Assembly (NCBI GenBank): GCA_947494095.1
Contig: CANLTI010000005.1
Span: 1 to 64,000 of the forward strand
Direction: 5' to 3'
Source of the DNA: an uncultured Pseudomonadales bacterium
GTDB taxonomy: Bacteria > Pseudomonadota > Gammaproteobacteria > Pseudomonadales > Cellvibrionaceae
Length of the DNA: 64,000 bases
Under the pieces are notes generated by a model that saw nothing but the letters and a program-made list of their open reading frames with translations, had not been told where the DNA came from and did no database searches. Positions 25,841 through 33,783 of this stretch are shown here, piece by piece. The number at the start of each line of letters is the position of its first letter. Position 1 is the stretch's first letter. Both the position numbers and the translations under genes were made by a program.

Positions 25841-27475
25841 ATGAGGTTTACATTGAACAATACGTTTTGGCATTCACTCAAGCATCAGACTCTATTGAGC
25901 TTGATGGCTTTTACCCTTCTTTTAGCATTGTTAGGTCATAGCGCGCAAAGCCTTGCCGCTGATGAGCCCATTAGTGAAAATAGCAATGCATTTAATCTTA
26001 AAACCTTGCTAATGCCCGGCAAAGTGATCGAGGGTCACGCAAAATACGAAAAACAATGCGACCTTTGTCATGGTGATGATCGCCCTGCGCTTTGTCGTGA
26101 TTGTCACGAAGCGATCGACCAAGACATCAAAGAAGATACCGGCATCCACGGCCATCGAGCCGAAGGTAATGTACTTGATTGTATCGAATGCCATACCGAT
26201 CACATTGGCCGCGATGCTGATATTCTTAATTTTGACCAAGATAATTTCAATCATTCTCATACCGATTTCAACCTCACAGGCCAGCATGGTAAATTGCAAT
26301 GCTCGTCATGCCACGAAGCAGGCAAAAACAATTACCGCGATGCCCCTCACGCCTGCTTTGATTGCCACGAAAAAGACGATCATCACAAAAGTGCCTTTGG
26401 CGAAGAGTGCAGCGACTGCCACACGACTGACGGCTGGGCCAAGAAAAACACATTCGACCACTCAGAAACAGAGTTTGAGCTACTGGGCAAGCACAACGAA
26501 GTACAATGCAGCGCCTGCCACCCCGATCAAAAATACGAAAAAACACCTAAAGCCTGTGTCGCGTGCCATGCCGTTAATGACGTCCACAACAGCACCAACG
26601 GTAGAGAGTGTGATAAATGCCACAAAGAGGAGGCTTGGGACGAGCTAGTCTTTGATCACGATGTCGATACCGACTTTAAGCTACACGGTGAACACAAACC
26701 CCTTAACTGTAATGCTTGCCACACCAAGCCCGGCTACGAAGACAAACCGAGCATGCGCTGTGTTGACTGCCACGAAAACGATGATAAGCATTTGGGTCGC
26801 AACGGTCGCCAGTGTAATGACTGCCACAACCCCAACAGCTGGAAGAAGCAAACCTTCGACCATGACATAGATACGAAATTTGCACTCGATGGCGAGCACA
26901 CCGAACTCACCTGTGAAAGCTGCCATAAAACAGCCGACACAACAGACAAAATTGGCAGCCAATGCATTGATTGTCACAAACAAGATGATGTACACAAAGG
27001 CCAGCAAGGTAAAGAGTGCACGCAATGCCATAACACCAGCGGCTGGCAAGAAAAAGTGCGCTTTGATCACAACCTAGCCACCTTCCCTTTGACCGGCATG
27101 CATGCGGTTACCAGTTGCGATGCCTGCCATACAACACCCGAATATCGCGATGCCAAAAGTGAGTGCTACGCCTGCCACAAAGAAGACGATAAACACAAAA
27201 AGACACAAGGCACCGATTGCGGCTCTTGCCACAACCCCAATGACTGGAAGTTGTGGATTTTTGATCACAGCAAACAAACCAGCTTCGAGCTTGAGGGCGC
27301 GCATACCAACTTAAGCTGTGACTCTTGTCACACCACCCCAGCCGAAGGCACGGTTAAACAAAGTGATAGCTGCATTGCTTGCCACGCTAAAGATGACGAG
27401 CACAATAAACGCTTTGGCCGTACTTGCGAGCGCTGCCACACTACCGAATCCTTTAAAGACATCAGGATGCAATAA
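25841..27475 (+). CDS. Exported multiheme c-type cytochrome with 21 CxxCH motifs
   Basis: This 544-residue cytochrome has a signal peptide (about residues 1-40) and 21 CxxCH motifs by direct count. After three N-terminal motifs come six consecutive repeats of about 66-68 residues (coding from about 26246), each with three motifs in the order FDH...GEH..CxxCH...CxxCH..DDxH...G..CxxCH...W. The conserved His in FDH, GEH and DDxH are likely distal heme ligands. It resembles cytochrome c3/c7-type chains rather than MtrA (10 hemes). Its place between an inner-membrane protein and an outer-membrane barrel suggests a periplasm-spanning wire. The start at 25841 was chosen for its signal peptide; the frame is open to 25760. 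Confidence 0.88.
   Translation: MRFTLNNTFWHSLKHQTLLSLMAFTLLLALLGHSAQSLAADEPISENSNAFNLKTLLMPGKVIEGHAKYEKQCDLCHGDDRPALCRDCHEAIDQDIKEDTGIHGHRAEGNVLDCIECHTDHIGRDADILNFDQDNFNHSHTDFNLTGQHGKLQCSSCHEAGKNNYRDAPHACFDCHEKDDHHKSAFGEECSDCHTTDGWAKKNTFDHSETEFELLGKHNEVQCSACHPDQKYEKTPKACVACHAVNDVHNSTNGRECDKCHKEEAWDELVFDHDVDTDFKLHGEHKPLNCNACHTKPGYEDKPSMRCVDCHENDDKHLGRNGRQCNDCHNPNSWKKQTFDHDIDTKFALDGEHTELTCESCHKTADTTDKIGSQCIDCHKQDDVHKGQQGKECTQCHNTSGWQEKVRFDHNLATFPLTGMHAVTSCDACHTTPEYRDAKSECYACHKEDDKHKKTQGTDCGSCHNPNDWKLWIFDHSKQTSFELEGAHTNLSCDSCHTTPAEGTVKQSDSCIACHAKDDEHNKRFGRTCERCHTTESFKDIRMQ
26246..27470 (+). repeat. Six in-frame triheme repeats (about 200 bp each)
   Basis: The coding sequence here is six tandem units of about 66-68 codons, each encoding three heme-binding motifs. 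DNA similarity between units is diverged, so the repeats are old and under protein-level selection. They also create long antisense open frames that are artefacts. Confidence 0.8.
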
Positions 27476-27477
27476 GA

Positions 27478-29016
27478 ATGAAGAGTATTTTTACCCAGAG
27501 GATCCTTAGTGCACACCAAACTCTAAAGGCCTGGACTTTAACCGGTTTAATATTCGGCGTTATGGCAAGCTCTGGCACTGTAGCTCAGACGGTGACGCCT
27601 GAGCTTGCTCAAGCTGAACTAGCAAAAAAGGCCGAGCCCGTCCAAACAACCGAACCTAGCTCACAGACCCAGCAGACAGCAGCCGCTCAAAAAAGCACGC
27701 CAAAAAAAGAAGCCGTCTCTGTAGAAGTTTTTGAGTTTGATCACTTTAATACAGGCTTTGCACTCGAAGGGATGCACGCAAGCTTAGAATGTGAAAGCTG
27801 CCATTCGCGTGGACAATTTGAAGGCACTATAACAACCTGTACTAGCTGCCACAGCGAGGGTAGCGCGGTGAATGCCTCAGCTAAACCTCAAAACCACATC
27901 CAAGTGGTTGGCCAGTGCGACGACTGCCACACCCCCCAAGAATGGAGCTTTGTAAGCCGTGTCGATCACGCCTCGGTATTGGGCTCTTGCGGCAGCTGCC
28001 ATAATAATTTTTTGGCTGATGGCAAACCGGCAAACCACATACCCACAGGCAACAACTGCGAAAGCTGTCACAACACGGTAGAGTGGGTTACGGTTAACTT
28101 TGACCACAGTGATGCTTCTGATAACTGCGCCTCTTGTCATAACGGCTCTACGGCTACGGGTAAGCATGCCACGCATATCAATGCCACTAACCGCTGTGAA
28201 GCCTGCCACCTTAGCACTAATTTTTGGGCTCCTGTGGCAGCCATGAATGTTGACCACATTGAAGTACTGGGCTCTTGCCAAAGCTGCCATAATGACTCGG
28301 TAGCGCCGGGTAAGCCCGCCAACCACATCAATACGACCAACAATTGCGATAGCTGCCATCAAACAAACATGTGGCAAATTGCTAGCGCCAGCTTGGTCGA
28401 TCACGCCGAAGTGCTTGGTAGCTGCCAAAGCTGCCATAACGGCTCTGTTGCCATAGGTAAATCGAGCGGCCATATTACAACCAGTAACCAATGTGATGCA
28501 TGCCATTCCGATAATATGCCCTGGTCGCCAGTGCGCATGGTCGATCACAATGAAGTTGAAGGCACTTGTGCCAGCTGCCACCAAAGCGATAAAGACCCAC
28601 ACCCGATCAACCCTGTCAGTAATAACTGTGAAGCGTGCCACTCTTCATCGATGTGGGTACCCACCGTGCGTGTTGACCATGACGAAATAACGACTACCGC
28701 CTGTATCGTGTGCCATAGTGGTGGTTTTAGTATTCCTAGCGGCAATGTTATTGGCAAAACAAACGCACCCGCGTGGCACATGGGTGTGTCTAATAATTGC
28801 GAAGCCTGCCATAACACGTCCGCCTTTGGCGCAGTACCTAAAAACGGTGTCGATCACTCAGAGATACCAGCGGCACAAACAGGGTCATGCTCTGTTTGCC
28901 ATAACGGAGTCATTGCAATTGGGCAGCAAGCCGGCCACATCCCAACAGGTGGCGCGGAGTGCATTAATTGCCATCAGCCGAATATGGACTGGCAATTTGA
29001 CACTAGCGGGCTTTGA
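27478..29016 (+). CDS. Exported multiheme c-type cytochrome with 17 CxxCH motifs
   Basis: This 512-residue cytochrome has a signal peptide ending near TVAQ (residue 37), a low-complexity Ala/Gln/Thr/Lys linker (about 38-78), then 17 CxxCH motifs by direct count. The core repeat has two motifs in about 42-45 residues, pattern VDH..VLGSCxSCHN....GK...HI.T.N.CxxCH....W, matching the doubled-CXXCH style of multiheme proteins. It begins 2 bp after the stop of the 21-heme gene, so the two are co-translated. The linker may let it sit apart from the membrane or enter the barrel. There is no lipobox, so it is soluble unless held by a partner. Confidence 0.88.
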   Translation: MKSIFTQRILSAHQTLKAWTLTGLIFGVMASSGTVAQTVTPELAQAELAKKAEPVQTTEPSSQTQQTAAAQKSTPKKEAVSVEVFEFDHFNTGFALEGMHASLECESCHSRGQFEGTITTCTSCHSEGSAVNASAKPQNHIQVVGQCDDCHTPQEWSFVSRVDHASVLGSCGSCHNNFLADGKPANHIPTGNNCESCHNTVEWVTVNFDHSDASDNCASCHNGSTATGKHATHINATNRCEACHLSTNFWAPVAAMNVDHIEVLGSCQSCHNDSVAPGKPANHINTTNNCDSCHQTNMWQIASASLVDHAEVLGSCQSCHNGSVAIGKSSGHITTSNQCDACHSDNMPWSPVRMVDHNEVEGTCASCHQSDKDPHPINPVSNNCEACHSSSMWVPTVRVDHDEITTTACIVCHSGGFSIPSGNVIGKTNAPAWHMGVSNNCEACHNTSAFGAVPKNGVDHSEIPAAQTGSCSVCHNGVIAIGQQAGHIPTGGAECINCHQPNMDWQFDTSGL

Positions 29017-29095
29017 TAGATCAAATTGATATTTCAGGAGCCTATGACAAACACCATCATATGGCTCACTGTAACTCTAATTACAGATAAAAATT

Positions 29096-31258
29096 ATGCT
29101 TACTCAAAATAAAAGAACAATAAAGTGCCACCTTCTTTGGCGGCGACTGAGCTTATACACGCTAGCGCTTGTGGCTACCTGCCTGTGTCAGACGGTTTGG
29201 GCGGCAAACGAAGCCCTTAATAACGTCAACGTGGCCGATACTGCTACAGGCTACGATGTCGAAATTCGCCACCAAAGCCCCATGCAGTATTTAAGCCATA
29301 ACCCAGAAGCTGCCGGTAATCGGGTCAAAATTCAATTGCGCCAAAATGCCAGCGGGCAAGCTAAGCAAAGCAGTAATACAGCCGCCTTTAATTGGGCCGC
29401 TGCATTTGGCGTGCCGCTTGAAGAGGTCACCATGGACGAGCTACAAAGCGATAACCCCGTCCTTGAACTCAACTTCAGCAAAGATGTTAAATTTACGGTG
29501 AGCAATTCACCCGATAACCGCATGACGATTATCAGTATCACAACACCGCGCCCGCTATTTACTGGCCCGGCTCCCGAACGCGATACGACACCACGCAACC
29601 TGATCACATCTCTTAAAGGGGTTGACCCTGATATGGCCGAGCTTCTTGATCGCGCCAACAAAGCGATGCTCGATAAAGAGCATGGCCGTGCCGTGCAAAT
29701 TTTTATGCGCATACGCGAGCAAGGTAACGTCGATATTCAGCCTCCTATACAAGAACTAATTGGCTTAACGCGTGAAAACTTAGGCCAAATGGCGCACGCT
29801 AAAGCCGAGTACAATAAATACTTGACTAACTTCCCTAACGGGGATGCCGTTGCAAGGGTACGCCAACGCTTAAGTGCGTTAAACACAGCCACTCAGCGAG
29901 TAACTGACAGCGATAAAATCGTCGCACAGCCACGTCAAGACGAATGGCGCAAACAAATTTATGGGGGCTTTGCACAAACCTATTACTACGATCAACTCGA
30001 TACTGCCGATGGTGAAAAACGCACGCTACGCTCGGCGCTGAATAACCACCTTTATGTCACTGCCCGCGCCAGTAACTCCCACTACGACCTCAAAGCCAGC
30101 TTATCGGGCTTATATCAAAAAGATTTTGAATTTGATGGCGAAGAAGATGTCGTTAACCCTCATCAAATTACCGTAGAAGGCCGCCAAAAAGACTGGGGGC
30201 TGTTTGCCCGTGCTGGCCGCCAAAGCCGCAGCTCTGGTGGCGTACTTGGTCGCTTTGATGGCGTGCATGCCGCCTACGAGCTCAACTCAACTTTTACTCT
30301 TAATGGCGTTTTTGGTTACCCTGTCGACAGTCAAAATAAAGAGTACGTCAATACTGACCAGCAGTTTTATGGCGCCAGCATAGATGCCGGTACGCTCTGG
30401 GGTGGCTGGGAATTTAGCGCCTTTTATATTATGCAAGAATATTTGGACATTACCGATCGTGAAGCGATTGGTGGTGAGGTGCGCTTTGTTGATGCCGACA
30501 AATCTCTTTTTGCTTTAGTTGACTATGATGTTTTTTATCAAGAGCTCAACATTTTTATGCTTAACGGGCGCTGGGCATTCAACAGCGATACCTCTGTTAA
30601 TGCATCATTTGATCACAGAAGAAACCCCATTTTATTTAGCTACGGCGCCGTACAGGGCCAGGGCATTCAGTATGTAGAGCAACTATTCCCTCAATTTACC
30701 CTTGGGCAGCTATACACCTTTGCCGAAAACCGTAACGCCACCACCAATACAGGTACAGTAGGTGTAACCCATCAAATTAACAGCCAGTGGCAGCTGAGCG
30801 GTGATATTACTGCCTCAAAGTACAGCGGGAATGACGGCACACCCACGAACTTTTTAGGTGTACCCATTGAAGGAATCGAAGGCACCTCGGCAGATATTTA
30901 TTACAATAGCCGCCTGACTACGAACAACCTTTTTATGGATAACGACAGCATGATATTTGGCCTACGCTACAGTGATACTGAGCGCGCCAACACCACAACC
31001 TTAGATTTTAACTGGCGTGCGAATATTACGCCCAACTTGCGTATCAACCCGCGCTTTAGAATTGATTATCGCCAAAGCGCTACCAGCGATGATAGCCGCT
31101 GGCAAACACGCCCCAAAGTGCGCCTAGATTACAAACTTCGTCGCCGCATTCGCCTAGAAATGGACATAGGCTACGACTGGCTGCAAGATAGCCGCACCGA
31201 TTACACCTACGAAAGTGCAGGCTATTACTTTTCGGCAGGCTACCGATTGCAGTTTTAA
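29096..31258 (+). CDS. Outer-membrane beta-barrel protein with TPR-like N-terminal domain
   Basis: This 720-residue protein has a signal peptide ending near VWAA (about residue 37), an N-terminal AMIN-like or beta-rich segment, a short TPR-like region (about residues 190-265), and a large C-terminal half of alternating aromatic strands ending in SAGYRLQF. A C-terminal Phe is the classical barrel-assembly signal. It is likely the outer-membrane component of the multiheme locus, comparable in position to MtrB/PioB porins, but its N-terminus lacks the CxxC of MtrB. No Shine-Dalgarno sequence is visible before ATG 29096. Confidence 0.75.
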   Translation: MLTQNKRTIKCHLLWRRLSLYTLALVATCLCQTVWAANEALNNVNVADTATGYDVEIRHQSPMQYLSHNPEAAGNRVKIQLRQNASGQAKQSSNTAAFNWAAAFGVPLEEVTMDELQSDNPVLELNFSKDVKFTVSNSPDNRMTIISITTPRPLFTGPAPERDTTPRNLITSLKGVDPDMAELLDRANKAMLDKEHGRAVQIFMRIREQGNVDIQPPIQELIGLTRENLGQMAHAKAEYNKYLTNFPNGDAVARVRQRLSALNTATQRVTDSDKIVAQPRQDEWRKQIYGGFAQTYYYDQLDTADGEKRTLRSALNNHLYVTARASNSHYDLKASLSGLYQKDFEFDGEEDVVNPHQITVEGRQKDWGLFARAGRQSRSSGGVLGRFDGVHAAYELNSTFTLNGVFGYPVDSQNKEYVNTDQQFYGASIDAGTLWGGWEFSAFYIMQEYLDITDREAIGGEVRFVDADKSLFALVDYDVFYQELNIFMLNGRWAFNSDTSVNASFDHRRNPILFSYGAVQGQGIQYVEQLFPQFTLGQLYTFAENRNATTNTGTVGVTHQINSQWQLSGDITASKYSGNDGTPTNFLGVPIEGIEGTSADIYYNSRLTTNNLFMDNDSMIFGLRYSDTERANTTTLDFNWRANITPNLRINPRFRIDYRQSATSDDSRWQTRPKVRLDYKLRRRIRLEMDIGYDWLQDSRTDYTYESAGYYFSAGYRLQF

Positions 31259-31306
31259 TAACGTTTTAGCCACGATTAAACCCTGCCAATCGATTTTACA
31301 GACGAG

Positions 31307-31385
31307 TGTGCTGATATGCCCAGAAAATAAGCTATCAGCACACCCTCCAGGGGGGGGGAGCTGTCAACTTGGGAAGAGTTACAAA
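31307..31385. repeat. Diverged MITE-family remnant, with hairpin
   Basis: The 15-bp ATGCCCAGAAAATAA and the nearby TCAGCAC match the conserved core of copies A and B, and the segment ends in GTTAC as they do. Part of it folds as a 10-bp stem TGTGCTGATA / TATCAGCACA (31307-31342). A run of G follows. It lies just after the beta-barrel gene and could act as its terminator region. Confidence 0.5.
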
Positions 31386-31418
31386 AAATTATTGGATAAT
31401 GTATTTTTCCCTCGCGCC
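31385..31418. repeat. Short dispersed repeat, copy 1
   Basis: ATTATTGGATAATGTATTTT and the following CCCTCGC almost match 39464-39495 (ATTATTGGATCATGTATTTT then CCTCGC). It is a second repeat family, seen here only as a fragment. Confidence 0.5.
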
Positions 31419-32168
31419 TTAAGCTTCAAAAATACGGCTGATCACAATATTATATCCAGCAACCGGTTTTTTGTACCAAGGCCAACATTGACGCACGAAC
31501 CGCGTAAATACTGAACCCGATTCGACACTGGGCATTTCACTGACACAAGCTATACCCACCATATTCTCTTGTAGCGCGCTAAGACCCACTGTTTTGCAAC
31601 CGACTAATAGTGTGATCTGAGGTGTTTCATCGGTTAGCTTACTTTGAATACTCAACAGTAATGCATGCAATGCCTTAATGCCTAGCAGCGGCTTATCATC
31701 TCCAACAATAATTAGCTTGGGCTGCGCCTGACGCCAATGAATGCTCTTTGTAAAGCCCTCTAACGGTTTTGTACACGCAACATGCATATGGTTATCTAAC
31801 TCAGGAAAGATAAATCCAATACAATCATCAACACTCGGGGTATTGACAGTACGCCAACTAAAGCGCGGCCAGTCCAGCTGTTCGCATAAACGATGAAAGC
31901 GCGTACTCAAGCCACCCGACACCTCAATGCCAACACCCTCTGGGTATTGCTCAAAAAACAATAAGGCTTCTTGATCAAACCATTGATAACGGCGCAATGC
32001 TATGCGCTGCTGACTCTTCGAGACATTGACCTCCTCTTTACAGTCGAGCAGTGTCAGCACATAACCTGCCGCGCGGTCAATAAAGCCTGCCGTACTCGCA
32101 TCACCTCGCGCCTGTGCACGACAAACCACTGGCGCTAACAATTGTAAAAACTGCGCTTCTGAAAGCAT
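31419..32168 (-). CDS. Hypothetical cytoplasmic protein with Fur-box promoter
   Basis: I do not recognise the family. The 249-residue protein has no signal peptide or membrane helix. It contains six cysteines without a CxxC pattern and several hydrophobic beta-like segments (PKLIIVGDD, ITLLVGCK). A good ribosome-binding site (GGAGAG) lies before ATG 32168, and the centre of a perfect Fur box is only about 40 bp upstream, so it should be repressed by iron. Its divergence from imelysin genes suggests a role in iron acquisition or handling. Confidence 0.6.
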   Translation of the reverse strand: MLSEAQFLQLLAPVVCRAQARGDASTAGFIDRAAGYVLTLLDCKEEVNVSKSQQRIALRRYQWFDQEALLFFEQYPEGVGIEVSGGLSTRFHRLCEQLDWPRFSWRTVNTPSVDDCIGFIFPELDNHMHVACTKPLEGFTKSIHWRQAQPKLIIVGDDKPLLGIKALHALLLSIQSKLTDETPQITLLVGCKTVGLSALQENMVGIACVSEMPSVESGSVFTRFVRQCWPWYKKPVAGYNIVISRIFEA

Positions 32169-32189
32169 GTGCCTCTCTCCTATTCTATA

Positions 32190-32224
32190 AGTTTTTAAAT
32201 GATAATCATTATCATTTAAAAACT
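32190..32224. promoter_or_regulatory. Fur box within a 35-bp perfect palindrome
   Basis: The 17-bp arms are exact inverse complements around C32207. The core TGATAATCATTATCA matches the 7-1-7 Fur consensus at all 15 positions. It lies between the divergent hypothetical gene (32168) and imelysin gene (32352), so Fur-Fe2+ should repress both. Confidence 0.9.
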
Positions 32225-32290
32225 CAACATAAATTTCTCCCTCCTTTCACTATTTTAACGATTATCTTAGTGACCATATAATAATAGTAT

Positions 32291-32332
32291 TGATAATAGT
32301 TCTTATTTAGATTAAATTGACAATACTTATTA
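32291..32332 (+). promoter_or_regulatory. Imelysin promoter with possible second Fur site
   Basis: TTGACA at 32327-32332 is a candidate -35 close to the start codon, so a -10 would lie near 32350 or not at all. TGATAATAGTTCTTA (32291-32305) is a partial Fur-box match with a perfect left half. Both are motif-only calls. Confidence 0.3.
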
Positions 32333-32351
32333 CTTCTAGACGAGACCTATT

Positions 32352-33710
32352 ATGAATTTCACTCAAAAAGCGCTACCTGCAGCCTTCTGCCTTTTATTAA
32401 GCGCTTGCGGCTCAGATAATAGTACCCCCAAGACCGATACATCTTCCTCGAGCACACCTTCAAGCCCAGCCACTGTGACTGTTAATGCCGTTGTCGAGCA
32501 CAATGCACAACTCGCCTTCGCTCTATACACTGATGCATTATCTACCGCTGAGCAATTGCACAGCGCTATCGAAGCGTTAGTGTCATCCCCCTCTGCCGCA
32601 ACACATCAAAATGCAAAAGACGCTTGGCTTACCGCTCGCGAGCCCTACGGCCAAAGTGAAATATACCGTTTTCGTGCAGGCCCAATTGATGATTTAAACG
32701 ACGACGGGAACTTAGTGGATGGCGAAGGCCCTGAAGGTCGATTAAACGCATGGCCACTCGGTGAAGCCGTTATTGATTACGTGGCCAATGCTGTTGATGG
32801 TGTATCGGGCCCCGAAAACGCTGATAGCCTTGGTACCCTTGACGGTAATATTATCAACGACACTCAAAACTTCCCGACCATTACCGCCGCTGTACTCAAA
32901 GATGACTCATTGAGCTTAGGCAGTGATGAACGCAACGTGATTGCTGGCTACCACGCGATAGAGTTTTTATTGTGGGGCCAAGACTTGAACCTAGATGGCA
33001 GTAGCAATGGTGAGCGCGATAGTACAGCGGGCCAACGTCCTTGGAGCGATTACGCAACAGGTGCAGACTGCACCAATGGTCACTGCGACCGTCGTGGAGA
33101 TTATTTAAAAGCCGCTAGCGAGCTACTCATCAGTGACCTGACATTATTAGTCAATGCGTGGAACCCCGCAGCGGGCAACAATTATTACACCACCTACACA
33201 GCAGCGGGTGAATCAAGCCTTAAAGGTATGCTCGAGAGCATGGGTAGAATGGGCTATGGCGAACTCGCCGCCGAGCGCATTAATGCCGCTTTAATTGAAG
33301 AAGCGCAAGAAGACGAGCACTCTTGCTTTAGTGATAATACACATCGCGATATTTACTTAAATTTTAACGGTATTCGTATTACCTATAGCGGTGACTACAC
33401 CCGTATAGACGGCACCGAACTCACAGGCGCAGGGATTGATGACTTACTGCTTAGTATGGAACACAGTGAATTAAATACTCAAATGCACAATGCTTTTGAT
33501 AAAACCGCAGGCTTTATTCAACAAATTGATGACAAAGCCAATATGGGTATTCCTTTTGACATACAAATTGAAGTTACCGAACACCAAGCCCCCATTAAAG
33601 AAGCCGTTAATGCATTAGCCGAACAAAAAGATGTTCTTGAAGATATCGCTAAGGCTTTAAATATTACACTCGGCGACCTCACCCAAGATACCGAGCAAGA
33701 TTTACTGTAA
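32352..33710 (+). CDS. Imelysin-family (M75) lipoprotein, IrpA-like
   Basis: This iron-regulated periplasmic lipoprotein has lipobox LLSAC (Cys near residue 19), a Ser/Thr/Pro linker (about 20-45) and an imelysin domain to the C-terminus. The family GxHxxE motif is intact as GYHAIEFLLWG near residue 197. Imelysins, once described as metallopeptidases, are now linked to iron uptake and EfeO-like iron binding. The 452 residues fit the family. It is the first gene after the Fur palindrome. A terminator at 33727-33751 separates it partly from the next genes. Confidence 0.87.
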   Translation: MNFTQKALPAAFCLLLSACGSDNSTPKTDTSSSSTPSSPATVTVNAVVEHNAQLAFALYTDALSTAEQLHSAIEALVSSPSAATHQNAKDAWLTAREPYGQSEIYRFRAGPIDDLNDDGNLVDGEGPEGRLNAWPLGEAVIDYVANAVDGVSGPENADSLGTLDGNIINDTQNFPTITAAVLKDDSLSLGSDERNVIAGYHAIEFLLWGQDLNLDGSSNGERDSTAGQRPWSDYATGADCTNGHCDRRGDYLKAASELLISDLTLLVNAWNPAAGNNYYTTYTAAGESSLKGMLESMGRMGYGELAAERINAALIEEAQEDEHSCFSDNTHRDIYLNFNGIRITYSGDYTRIDGTELTGAGIDDLLLSMEHSELNTQMHNAFDKTAGFIQQIDDKANMGIPFDIQIEVTEHQAPIKEAVNALAEQKDVLEDIAKALNITLGDLTQDTEQDLL

Positions 33711-33726
33711 ATTACCCCAAGGCTTT

Positions 33727-33751
33727 ACCCGCGCTATGCGCGGGTTTTTTT
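33727..33751 (+). terminator. Rho-independent terminator after first imelysin gene
   Basis: An 8-bp GC stem, ACCCGCGC / GCGCGGGT with loop TAT, is followed by seven Ts. It lies inside the imelysin cluster and would reduce transcription of the downstream genes. Confidence 0.9.
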
Positions 33752-33783
33752 ATTAATCGCCACCCAAAAAATACGAGTTCATA

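Noticed and set aside
26009-27070. Several antisense and alternate-frame ORFs across the 21-heme gene
   Set aside because: They are shadows of the periodic triheme repeats, with biased composition and no domains.
27877-28641. 254-codon open frame on the minus strand across the 17-heme gene
   Set aside because: It is an antisense artefact of repeated CxxCH codons; the plus-strand frame has a signal peptide and 17 heme motifs.
26246-29016. Regular direct repeats suggesting a CRISPR array or minisatellite
   Set aside because: The periodicity is in coding sequence with conserved heme motifs; DNA units are diverged and there are no spacer-like segments.
31419-32168. Siderophore-iron reductase (FhuF-like)
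   Set aside because: The iron regulation fits, but the C-terminal CCxxxC-type 2Fe-2S cluster motif of FhuF is absent.
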